64,000 bases of DNA. It comes from Micromussa lordhowensis. Its lineage: Eukaryota > Cnidaria > Anthozoa > Scleractinia > Lobophylliidae. Positions 24,763-36,700 of this stretch are shown piece by piece. Position 1 is the stretch's first letter; the number at the start of each line of letters is the position of its first letter. The notes below the pieces were generated by a model. The model saw only the letters and a list, made by a program, of their open reading frames with translations. It was not told where the DNA came from and ran no database searches. Location: positions 5,734,824-5,798,823 of the forward strand of contig OZ026608.1 of assembly GCA_964020085.1 (NCBI GenBank), read 5' to 3'. The translations under genes were made by a program, and so were the position numbers.

Positions 24763-27700
24763 CGACGGTGGTGGAGTCGCGCAACATGGCGGCCACAATT
24801 GACACGTAAACCAAAACGAGGCTTCAGTTTTCGCGGGCTTTCCTTGTAGGTTGACAGAGCACATGTACCCTTGGTTTAAAGCGTCCTTTGGACATCCATG
24901 TTGCAGTCAATTGACACCTGTCAAAACAAGGAATCCGCTGACCAGTATCACGTGACCATATCGCGGGCTCAAGTTCAGGGCTCATCGAGGTCACGTGTTT
25001 TTTTAAAGTTGACCGCTGCCCAAGTGCTGCTTTTTTCGATTAGATCGCGGGCTCATGTCAGGATTTGTAGGAAGCCGGTTAACGCTAACCCAGGATTAAA
25101 ATTTAACCGAATTATAACCTTTTCTTTTGTGCAAAGTTTTTTCACTGCTTTTGTTTTGCTTATTTTGCTTTCATTAAAATTCAAAACACAAAAACAATAT
25201 ACAGAAAATCTCACCGCAAAGTTACAAAACTCAAATCAAAATTCTACTTTATCCTCGGCTAGTTTGATCGGGCTCTGAACAACCCGGCCCAGGAGCTACG
25301 CTTTTAGGCTGGCCTAAATCTATATATTATAGTAGAAGAGAAGTAAACCATTTGTTTCTGCTAATTGTGACAATTCTTTTTTGCCCGGGGGTGGGGATTT
25401 TGATAATTTTTTTTTAGAAAATGTCAAAATCCCCACCCTATGCCCGACCCCCCCCCCCCCCATCGCCCTCGGGCTTGATACTGATAGGTGCACCCATATT
25501 GTACCTCAGAAGCTCGGTGGTCCTTTTGAGGCTGACCACCCTACCCCACTTTTTAGCCCCTTTAACGTACGACGAGCACCCCCCGTTCTTTTTATATGGG
25601 TGTCCTTCCCTGGGATCCCACAATGCATCAGTGTAATAAAGATGGTGGTTAGCTTCAACCAAAAGGATAGGAAGAACCAGATTTGTCATCGGGGCTGGTG
25701 TGTTTGCAAGAAATTGATAAAGAAATCTTTGAACCATAGTTTATAGAAGGAAATGGTTATGAAGCCCGGCAAACATCAAAGGAGCAAACAAAGATGCCAA
25801 GATGTTGGAAGGTTCACGACTGTGTACAATCTTTTGTTTTTCTCTGATTCACAATGCATAAATTATAGGCAATCAAAACGTTCCTATTGGTTAGTTCCTC
25901 AGTCAGAAGTAAACAACTGTTGTGTTCTGTGCGCGGTCAAGGCCGAAAAAAGTGGACAAAAACCTACAACAAAGAAGTTTGTCTGATTTCATAACAACTC
26001 CCCTTTGTTAACTTTGTTTGAGCAAAACATTTTTAAACTCAAATTATGGTAGTAGCCCATTACTAGGAGCGTGACTACCCCATATTCCTGTTACGGTGTT
26101 TTCACAGACCGATCTATTTTTAGTTTTTGAATTTACCGCAGATTCAAACCCCTGCAGGAGCCTCAATGACCAATTACGAGCACCGACAAAATGTTTAACT
26201 AACGTCATCATTAAACCGGAAGATTAAAAAGAAAAACCGCCATATATCCTTACCGATGCGCGTTCATGTAAACCGGAACTGACCAATTTCGCGGGAAAAG
26301 AAACCTAAAAATAGATCAGTCTGTACAAATGCCGTGACACAGGCTTAGTATTGGAGTTACGCGCTCCTAATGATGGGCTCCTGTGGATGTATAAGGTCGG
26401 TTTGTTATTTTTTTCAACAGGGGGTTGGACATTCACTAACAAAGCTCTTATCGCCGCCAACAATCAACTTTTCCAAAAAGCAAATGGAGCTCGACCTGGT
26501 GTTTCAAAGGTTTGTTACATTAAAAGAAAGCAAAACGCCATTTATGGCTGCATGTATGTTAACACTCAGTTGATGCCCGAGCACGGTGCCCGAGTATGAA
26601 TCTCGCAGGGAACTAATGTGAACACATCTTTTTTCCAAGTACTCACAGTATCCGTGCCGGGAAAGAGGCATCAACCTTTTACTCGGGCACTAAATGGTAC
26701 TTGGAGTTACCAGAGGCTGCGTTCACACTTGGTGCCCGAGCACGGTGCTCGAGAACGAATCTTGATGGGCACTAATGTGAACACACCTTTTTTTCAAGTA
26801 ACCACGTCAGAATTCGGGCACTGTGCCCGTGCCCGAGGACAAGGTCTCGACCTTGTACTCGGGCACTGAACTGGGGTTCAACATATCGGGTACCCAGTTT
26901 CTGAACACAGCACCATTTTGTGCCCGTGCCCGGACACTAGGGCTCGGGCACAAAGTGTGAACGCAGCCAGAGTCTGAAGATACCCAGGCACCAGTGCTAG
27001 GACACCAAGTGTGAACACAGCCTTAGAGACCTTGTGGGGGAAAAAAATGTTCAGTAAAATCGTCTCGCTGGTATTTGTAAAGCCAATTTTCAATTACTAA
27101 TTTTTTCCCCACCTCAGATTCTTGTCGTTTTAACGGATGGAGTCAGCACAGGAGGAGACAAAACGCTTCGCGCTCCTCTCGAAAAACTAAAACAAAGTAA
27201 CGTCAATATATTCGCCATTGGGGTCGGTAGAAATATCAACAAACAGGAGCTAGAGATGATGGCCACAGCACCTGTCAAAGAGCACGTGTTCTATGTAGCT
27301 ACCATGCAGGAACTGCAAACTCTTTTGACAAATATCGGCGAATCAGCTTGCAAGAGTAAGTGCATTCCGGAGGGTGATCCTTTAGATGGGCTATAATTCA
27401 GTGGCGTAGTAAAGGGAGGGGCCGGGTGGTCTTATCCCCCCCCCAGTTTTCCAGTTACCCCAAAAGTAAAAACAGACATGTATAAAATGTTGAAAATAAA
27501 ATCTCATCTCTCAGTAGTATTACACAACTTTCCGCTGAATAACCACTATGTATCATTTCCCCAATTCATATTTGTACGTCTTTTATTTGTTTTTTATTTT
27601 TTATTTTTTACCGGCCTTAAACACTGTCACGTTATTTAAGCTTGTAATCTACAGTTACTGTGCTTGTACGAGTCTTTTGTTTATTGTTTTACCGTTGTAT

Positions 27701-30700
27701 GATGATTCATAAAAATAACAGCCAAAAACTTAAGAATAATAATCAAACGATATACCTGACTCTGAGTCTCTAACAGGTAGAACACAATGCAAGTGCTATA
27801 CTTTTTTCAATCTGCATTGCTTTGCTGAAAATTCGCGATACACATAAATTACAAATAGCTCTTGGAGAACGCTGGAAATAGCATTTCCGAACCTCTGGAC
27901 TTCAAAATTTTCTAGGGGGGTACATGCCCCTTAAAATCCCACTTCAATAATAGGTTTCATTTCTTGCACCAGCCAAAGCAGTATCAAAGCACATGTCATT
28001 TCGGCTCCTTTTACGTTACAGAATACAAGTGTAGATACGTGACATGTGACTACAGCGTGTGGTCCTCGTGGTCCAGCTCGTGCGGCACTGGTATGAAGAG
28101 GAAGAGAACGCTGACCAAACAGAATGAGCACGTCGTCGAACAGCAGGGAGGCTGCTCAGGCCTGAAGACGTCATGTGACAAGGAAGAATTGGAAACTAAA
28201 GATATGGTTTGTAAGTACAATTCGAAAGTAGAGATATAAATTTGTACTGCTCGAGAACTTTATATTTTGCATTTGATCTGAAGTTAAAGTGTTATGCAAT
28301 GTCTTTAATTTTCGACGGGTTTTACTCCCAGCCAATGACTCCTCGGCGTCTATCCTGGCAAGGTTTGACTACGGGTCTTCTTTATTTACTTTCAAATATT
28401 GGAAAGTGGAAAAAAAACACGAGAAAGCATAGGAGTTACTAGACGCTTAGGTCAGCAGCTGGGTGGGGAATTCTAATAGAGACCTTTGGATATGTGAATT
28501 CCAGTACAATAAAATGACACACACTAAGACTAAGTGGTGTGCCTTTTATCATCGCTAGGTCAGTGCAAATATGTCACGTGCTCGTGGAATGATTGGAGCA
28601 CGTGGTCGGCAACGTGCGGAGAGAGTTCCAGGCAAAGAACGAGTAAAGCAACAGAACACGTGATCAATAAACCATCTTGTAGTGGACTGCAGACGTCATG
28701 TCCGAAACCTCAACTTGACCAAAGAACAACCAATTGTAAGTAAGATCACTGGACTCTTTTCTGGTACCCTACTAGCCCTACTACGGATTGCTACTCTGTC
28801 NNNNNNNNNNNNNNNNNNNNNNNNNNNNNNNNNNNNNNNNNNNNNNNNNNNNNNNNNNNNNNNNNNNNNNNNNNNNNNNNNNNNNNNNNNNNNNNNNNNN
28901 NNNNNNNNNNNNNNNNNNNNNNNNNNNNNNNNNNNNNNNNNNNNNNNNNNNNNNNNNNNNNNNNNNNNNNNNNNNNNNNNNNNNNNNNNNNNNNNNNNNN
29001 ATATGCAGCTATTGCAGAAAATGTGCAGAAAAGTTGCAGGTATTACAGAAGATCTGCAAGTAGTGCAGAAAATATGCAGCTATTGCAGAAAATGTGCAGA
29101 AGATCTGCAAGTATGGCAGAAAATATGCAATAGCTGCACATTTTCTGCGATACCTACAGATTTTCTGCAATAGCTGCATATTTTCTGCAATACCTGCATT
29201 TTTCTGCATATTTGCTACATATTTTCTGCAATACCTGCAGATTTTCGGCATATTTTGTGCACATTTTCTGCAATAGCTGAAGTTTTCTGCCTAATTTTGT
29301 GCACATTTTCTGCAATATGCTGCATTTCTGCCCTAGCAGATTTTCTGCAATAGCTGCACATTTTCTGCAATACTTGCAGATTTTCTGCAATTGCTGCATA
29401 TTTTCTGCAATACCTGCATATTTTCTGCATATTTGCTGCATATTTTCTGCAATAGCTACATATTTTCTGCAATAGCTGCAGATTTTCTGCATATTTTGTG
29501 CACATTTTCTGCAATAGCTGCAGATTTTCTGCAATAGCTGCACATTTTCTGCAATACTTGCAGATTTTCTGCAATTGCTGCATATTTTCTGCAATACCTG
29601 CATATTTTCGGCATATTTTGTGCACATTTTCTGCAATAGCTGCAGATTTTCTGCATATTTTGTGCACATTTTCTGCAATAGCTACATATTTTCTGCAGAG
29701 CCACTGCCGACGATATTAACAGTTGTATAACGCAACGTTCTTCAGTTGTTTTATTTCCGTAGTGATTACTGGTGCTTTCTGTGCACTTAACAATTTCCCC
29801 CAAGGAGTCGACCACGTGCAAATTATGTCACATCGATGCTGTTACTGTCAAAAGCCATTTACTCGTGCTGGTAGTAAAAGACATCACGAGAAGTATACTT
29901 GTTGGAAGCGAATTGAAAATGGTCACGACAAACTCCCTTTGGTAGACCTCCCATCGTCAACGGCAATAACACGAGTGGATGCTCCAAAGATCGCATTTCC
30001 TACTGAAAAGCAGATTGGGATTCCAAATGGCATAGAGAGGGGAATAGCGTTTCGGTTCAAGACACCCTCTAGTATTTTGGTCGTGGGCCCTTCTGGTTGT
30101 GGCAAGACTTGTTTTACCGAGTCGTTACTCTTGGATCATTTGGAAGAATTGTTTGTAAGCCCTCCTACCACAATTCATTATTGCTACGGGGTGTGGCAAC
30201 ATGGATTCCAAGACATGAAAGACGCTGGCATACAATTTCACGAAGGGGTTCCTACCACCTTCCATTTGCAAAAATGGTTTCCAAAAGGTGGTTTACTTGT
30301 GTTAGATGATCTGATGGTCGAGGGAGGTGAAGACAAAGAGTTGCTGGACTTATTCACCAAACATTCACATCATCAAAATATCACCGTGTTGTACTTGTGC
30401 CAAGACATGTTTCCACCAGGGAAATACGCAAAGAGTATTTCCAGGAACGCTCACTATGTCATAGCCTTCAAAAATCCACGAGATCAATTAGGGATGAGGA
30501 ATTTACTGCTTCAAGCTTTTCCCACTTGCTGGCAAGACATGATGGACGTCTATCAAAAAGTGACCGAACAACCATTTGGGTACACAGTCCTGGATTTACA
30601 TCCTGCCAGTGACGACATGAAACGAGTGTTTAGTCACCTCTTGACTCACGAAGGATACCCGCGCTGGCATCGAAGAATTAAGAAAGAGGATGTTTGATCA

Positions 30701-33700
30701 CCGAGCAAAAAATGATATATAAAATATCACTTCAAGCGTTTCGGCTCATTTGAAGCACGTTGTCTTGGGTGAAGGACGACGAGAACCATGCGTTCTCCTT
30801 CAACAGATATTTTTGGCCCCGTGGAAGAAAACAATGATGAAAAAATACAAGACGAAGAACAAGAAGAAGAAGAAGAGGTGGAGGAGGAACAGGAAGAAGA
30901 GGAGCCTGAGGAGGAAGAGACTAGCAGCTCCGAAGAAGAAGAAGAAGCGGACGACGACAATGAACCAGATCCGTGGCTTCCGTTACGTCAAAAAGTCGGA
31001 GAAAGTATCAATGAAACCTACCTGAAAGAAGTCCAACAGTTCTTGGATAGAGGAAAATCCCAACACTATGCCGAAAATGCCGCTTTCAACACCCTGTTAC
31101 CTGTAAGTAGAAGAAGGCTACGAAGAACTTATTTAGAACGTCTAAAATGGACTCACCATATCAAACACGATGCAATACACCGTAAAGTCATGAAGACTCT
31201 TCGACGCTTTACTGAGGAAGATGACATGGATTTTGACGAGGCGGCCGAGTCGGCAGTGGCAAAACGGAAATTCCTGTTGAACAGACTAATGAAAAAGAAA
31301 TTGCTCCCCGATGATGACGACGACGAAGAAGTAGCGGAAGGGGAGGTTTAAACCTTAGTGTGATACACTGAATTGGCCATGTGACTCTTATAAGAGTTTG
31401 TGATTTTTGGAGTTTTAATCATTATTTGTAAGACGCCACACAAGATGAATTGCTCCAATCAACGGTCGGGGAATGACAAGATAGTTGTTTGTAGGAAAGC
31501 CTACCATAAAAACTATTATGCAAAGAACAGAGAGCATATCCTGGCCCGGCAAAAACGATATCGTGCCGAGAACGCTGAGATTCTCAAATCACGTCGTAAA
31601 AGGTGGTATGAAAACAACAGGGAAAGACTCGCCAGCAGCCAGAGAGCCTATTGTCAACAAAACAAGGAACACATCAAAAATTACCGAAGCCAATACTGTA
31701 AAAACAACAGGGAACGGATCAACGAATATTGGAGATCTTATTATGCCAAGAATAAGGAACAGATCAGGCAAAGACTTCGTGACCAAAAACAAAGACAAAT
31801 TGGTCAGAATATCGTGCGTTTTGAGGCCTGGGACCAAGAGTCTGAGCAACTAGAAAGGAGTCTAGTTCCCAGCGATACACTTTGTGGAACGGTCAAGACT
31901 TAAAGTTGTACGACGGTCAAGACTTAAAGTTGTAATCAATTCTCTCTTTGGTTTTCATGATGTTATTATTCAATAAACGTCATAATTATGTATCAGACTC
32001 TTTGCTTTGTTTATAACAATTTCATGACATAGGTATACCCCCCTATCCCCCGTCTTCACAATGGTTCTTCACCACGTGTTGTGTGGGATACCCTATCCCC
32101 AATCTTCTCATTGGATACACGTTTTTATATACAAGTCTTTCAGACTGAGCAAAATCATTTTACTTGTGACGAAGTTGGACACACTTTTTCGGATTCTTGT
32201 CTTGGCGATTATGGGACTAAGTGATCAAGAGCTGAGCATCGCTTTGGAGAAATTTGAAACGACTATGGTTGATGTAAGTGAATTATTCTTGCCACTGTTA
32301 GAGAACCGCTTAGACCGAACTATAATTTGTGCGGATGTTGAATCAGGAGCGATGCGATTTGCAATGTTTGTCTGATCTATACTTCAAGCGCGAATGTTTG
32401 TTTGAAATATCTTAGATGTTATGTTTAGCTTCTAAGCATGCGTAAGTGCGCGGCAATTTGATTAAGGGCTGCGTAAAAAAGTTCTGATCACATTTAGAAA
32501 CGTAAAACGATTCGAGAATTAGAAAAAAATCGATTCGTTCCTTTGAAACTCCAGTGAGTCAACAAGAACAAAAATTAAAAGAATTTTTTCAGTCTCACCG
32601 GCACAGTTCGGGGGATAGCGGCAACAAAGCACACAACAAGTTGATTGAGCGATAAGCCCTGAAAGGTATAAATACTTCAGTATTTTTTATTTCCAAGTAT
32701 GACAACTAGCGATGGAGTACGACAAACAACTGAAAGCTTTCATTTCACAAGCGCTCATGTAAATAGTTTTCCCAAGCCACTCACGTCAGCGCACACACCA
32801 CGTTGGACACTCACTAATGATTTACATTTATTGTGAAAAAAAATGATTATGGGCGTATTCCCACTAAGGGAGTGGACACAGGTCCCTCTTGTAAAGAATT
32901 AGGATATTTTTTAATAAATACAGTTGTTTCTCATTTGAATGACATGTGTCTAGATTGATTCTCGAGTCCGAGGGGGAAAAAAGATGAAACGACTGATCCC
33001 AGGCTTTTTCTCGCCCAAAACAAACTTCTATTTATCAAAGTTAGTCACGTGGATTTTGAAGTTGTGTGACATTTTTGCGAAAACCCTGGCGTGATTTGTG
33101 TCGCCATGGAAATCTTTAAGACCGATTCCAGTTCTCCGTTGAGGCTGGTGGGCTGTTTTCCAACATGGCCGACTTTCACGGGTGCCGCCATCTTGCTTTC
33201 TTAATTCACCTCCTGATTGGCTGAAAATATCCTCCGCCATCTTGGATTTGGAAAACAATAGAGTCTATTGTTCTCGAAACAATAGCCTATTGTCTTTCTC
33301 GGCTCCTGATTGGTTACCGTCCCTATGAGCCAGGTATAGTAGTATAGTAAAAGGTTAGAAACTTCCTTTGGTGATGACTTGCACAGAAGATAGCAGAATG
33401 TTGGCCCAAAGGTAGTCAAATGGTAGCCTGTAGCTGATCCTATGATCGTAGGGGTGGCAGGATAACTAATAACTACAGTTGCAAGGTGTTGCCCATAAAA
33501 ACACACGCATATGCGATTAATGGATTATGCCTAGGGTGTGAACCACATGACTTGTACAGTTGAAAGGGTTATTTCATTTCGTCGCGCAAAACACAAATTT
33601 TGTTTTGAATAAGCACCAAACGGCAAGTTTCTCACTAATGCATAATACAGTTTTAAGTACCTTGTACTGAAGTTATGGCTATTAATTGTTGATACAAAAT

Positions 33701-36700
33701 GTCTTAAAAGTAGAGGCGTTTAAAAACTAACAAGGAGGCAGGGACAAAATTTGGGCCAGACCAACTCTGATCGCTGAATTTAATGTGCTTCTCTATGCGC
33801 TTCTCTAAAGTTCGTACAGTAAAAAATCCTGCATGCTTAACTTGTTTATCTCAACAATGCACTTGTATATGGTAACTGTTCTGATAAGAATTGTGTTGCA
33901 ATCAATTCTTTGCAATTTCTTAATTTTCATGTTTTATTCCAGCACCTAGTATTCCCTCGCCCTTCACTACAACTGTGCTAGACCCGGACATGCCACATGG
34001 TCCAAGAATAAAGTTGAACTGGATGATACCTGCAGAACCAAATGGAGTTATCAGGAATTACACTGTGTTTTATAGTCACAATGGAAATACACAAAAAGAG
34101 ACCTTTGGAAAAGATACATTCAGCTACTTAGTAGATGTGTTGGGTGGATTGACCTATCAGTTCAATGTCAGAGCTGTGACTATCAAACCTGGACCAAATG
34201 CTTCTTCAACTGTAAATGTCCCGGAGTATAGTGAGTTCAGTGTCCATTTTAAACAGATTTTTATCTGTAGATAGGCATCTGGGTTCATAAATGCAAGAGA
34301 TATTGCATCGGAATGTAAACATCACTACTGTGACTGTGTAAAGAATTGCAGTTCTATGGTAACATTCAAATGAATTCCTTTGAATGGTGCTTTCCAGTAA
34401 ATACACTTGAAACATGGTGTCATAAGTGGGGCGTCAAGAGCAAATATGTCGTTGAAATGGTACTATACCTACTGACTGACCGACCCACCGGCCGGATAGA
34501 CAGACTAGCTGACTGACTGGCTGATTGATTGATTGCTTGATTGATCAAGTGATTCATGAATTGATTGATTGATTGTCTCAATTCAATAATTTTTAATGAT
34601 GATGTGCTTTTACTTTGAAACTAACTGTTTAAATTGGCATTCCTTTTGTTAGGACCCAGCGTTGGTCCAGCTAATGTCTCATTTGTTAGCTTCAACAAAA
34701 CCACCTTCAACATTTCATGGGCACCTCTAAGAAGAGAAAAGAGTTATGGCAAGGTTGTCTTGTATGATGTCAAGGAAGAGTTACTTTCAAGAGGAAAACG
34801 TCGAAAAAGATCGCCCAGCAACAGCAGAACATTAAATACAACTGCAACATTTGTTGTCCTGTATGATTTGCCGCTTTGTTCACAGTACCATGTGTCTGTT
34901 AGAGCTTACACTAAAGCAGGTCCTGGACCCTATAGTCAACCTAATGTATTGGAAACATCAAGTGAGTACAATCCAAATATTTATTGTTCAAAATTGATAC
35001 CTTTAAGAAAAAAATTTGCAATTAACCGTACATAATTATAAACACTTTGTTTACATTGTATATTGGCACCTCATAACCATTCAAAATTCCCAGCGTGTCA
35101 AAACGCCCTATTTAGACTCAAAGTGATAACACTGAAATCAGTCTGAGGATTACCAATAGTACACTTGCATAATGTCGGCATTTCATTACAATTACTTCGA
35201 TTCATTTCGTTTCTCTTTTGTTATTTAAATTTTTAAACCCCAGTGGGGTCTAGATAACAATTGGCAATTGTCCTTAGTAGCATGAGAATGATTCTTGGTT
35301 TTGTAGTCAAATGACTTCATCATGCAATCGCCTATTAGGTCTATTAGAAATGATTATTATTTCAGGCACCCTGATAATGTTAGTTAAGATTTTCTAGAGA
35401 AGAGCCCACATGTTGCAACTTTTAACTAATATAATTTGAAGCAATTTATGTGCCATTTGTAAAAAAATAAAGGTTTGTTATCAAAACTGTCTACACTGTG
35501 AACTTGAATTTGCATGTATGTTGAAAACATGTGTTTAAATTATGTTATACACCATTCTGCCAAAGAACCTGAAGCACCTAGTAACTTAAGAGTAACAAAC
35601 TTTGGGTCAGCTGAAGTCACCCTGGAATGGACAAAACCAAAAGTTACCACAACGGAAGGCCTGACCTACATAGTAAGTTCTATTAAACTGTTTTGTGTAC
35701 CTAGTAAGAATAGTGAACGAAATTTCTGAAACTATTGTCTATTTAACGATAATATTAGATTATGAGTTTGAGATTGTACACTGGTGTGACCGAAAGTGGA
35801 ACTACATTTAACTGTCGCCTCACAGAAATCGAGGGATCCAACTAAAATTCAAGCCAAACTTTCTTTAAATACCAATTTCCAGTTATTTCTCTGCATTTTA
35901 ATAGCCCATTTTACAATTGTCTGTTCAGTGACTTGGGCTTGGAATGGCTAGGCTGGAGGTGACCTTGTTTTGATACAGACCTAACTGCTTCTTGTTTTGT
36001 AAATCAAGTTGTTCTAATGTTAACTAGGTGCATTTACATGGCAAAAGCAGGGAGGTCTGTATCAAGGCAATGTCATCTCCAGTCTCGCTGCCATTCAAGG
36101 GCCAGGTCACCAAGCAGTGGTCTATTCTGCGGAATCGCTCACGGACTGAATTTGCACCTGAGTACACACTCAGTTCATTTAACAATGTTCTTTAAGCTTT
36201 GTGGTAGTCTTTTCAGTCTTCTTCTCTTTACACACACTTTATTTAAATACTAACAATAAAAATCAACAGACCTAAATACAAAGTAGCATGAACCCCCAGG
36301 TCGTCTTAGCCTGAATTTCAGCCGTCTCCTCCTCTCGCTAAGTCTCGGGAGAGAGACGTCTGAAAGCACTGGGCGATAATGTCGTCCAATGACGTCACGA
36401 GTCAAAAGTGGTAATTTATGAAATTTCACACGCGACCTTCACTAGACAAAACCGTTAAGTTTGGTGGACGTCAATCATCTCCGCCTCCTTATCGACCGTA
36501 TGCAAAATTTACAAAAATAGTCTTAATTTTTGCAGCGGTCCACTCGTAAAAATTATCATTTTACTTTCAGTATGCTCGGTTAGCTCACTAAATACACTGG
36601 AATTAAATATTCCTTGAAGTTTGTAACTTGACTCGTACGGCTTGGGTTTCTCAACGGCCATTCGCATGCATGAATGACCCCGAGAGCAAGCAAATCTACA

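Larger units (their letters stand above)
24205..26420 (+). other. receptor intron 14 (2.2 kb), repeat-rich
   Basis: Contains two related G/C-rich blocks ('ggggtcgggcaacccac' near 24520; 'gggtggggattttgata' with its inverse near 25390-25440), a (CGA)n microsatellite at 24733-24765, a dispersed repeat at 25070-25290 shared with 38450-38690, and a TIR element at 26053-26378. No exon was recognised. Confidence 0.6.
29701..32380 (+). mobile_element. remnant of a Polinton/adintovirus-like endogenous DNA element
   Basis: Three closely spaced intronless ORFs and a fourth short one, all on the plus strand, with the packaging ATPase first. No DNA polymerase B, integrase, protease or capsid gene is seen, so this is either a partial copy or one whose left part is in the gap. 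Immediately after 31903 there is a direct repeat ('cggtcaagacttaaagttgt' twice), a poly(A)-type signal 'caataaacg' near 31972, and two 'ataccc...cctatcccc' phrases near 32035-32100. Right boundary not determined. Confidence 0.6.

Noticed and set aside
24592..24849. Arginine-rich protein at 24.6-24.85 kb
   Set aside because: The arginine run is the (CGA)n microsatellite inside an intron.
29001..29700. Regular short repeats that might suggest a CRISPR array
   Set aside because: Units are contiguous without unique spacers and flip orientation; the DNA is eukaryotic. It is satellite DNA.
29009..29821. Long open frames rich in 'CRKYA' or 'FLQYLQIF' phrases on both strands
   Set aside because: They are translations of the 20-bp satellite in its different frames; no start context, no conserved protein.
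29723..29824. Longer N-terminus for the packaging ATPase from the ATG at 29723
   Set aside because: The extra 34 residues show no motif; the ATG at 29825 sits right before the zinc-finger cysteines.
30727..30960. Serine-rich minus-strand frame
   Set aside because: It is the antisense of the Glu-rich tract of the acidic viral-type ORF.
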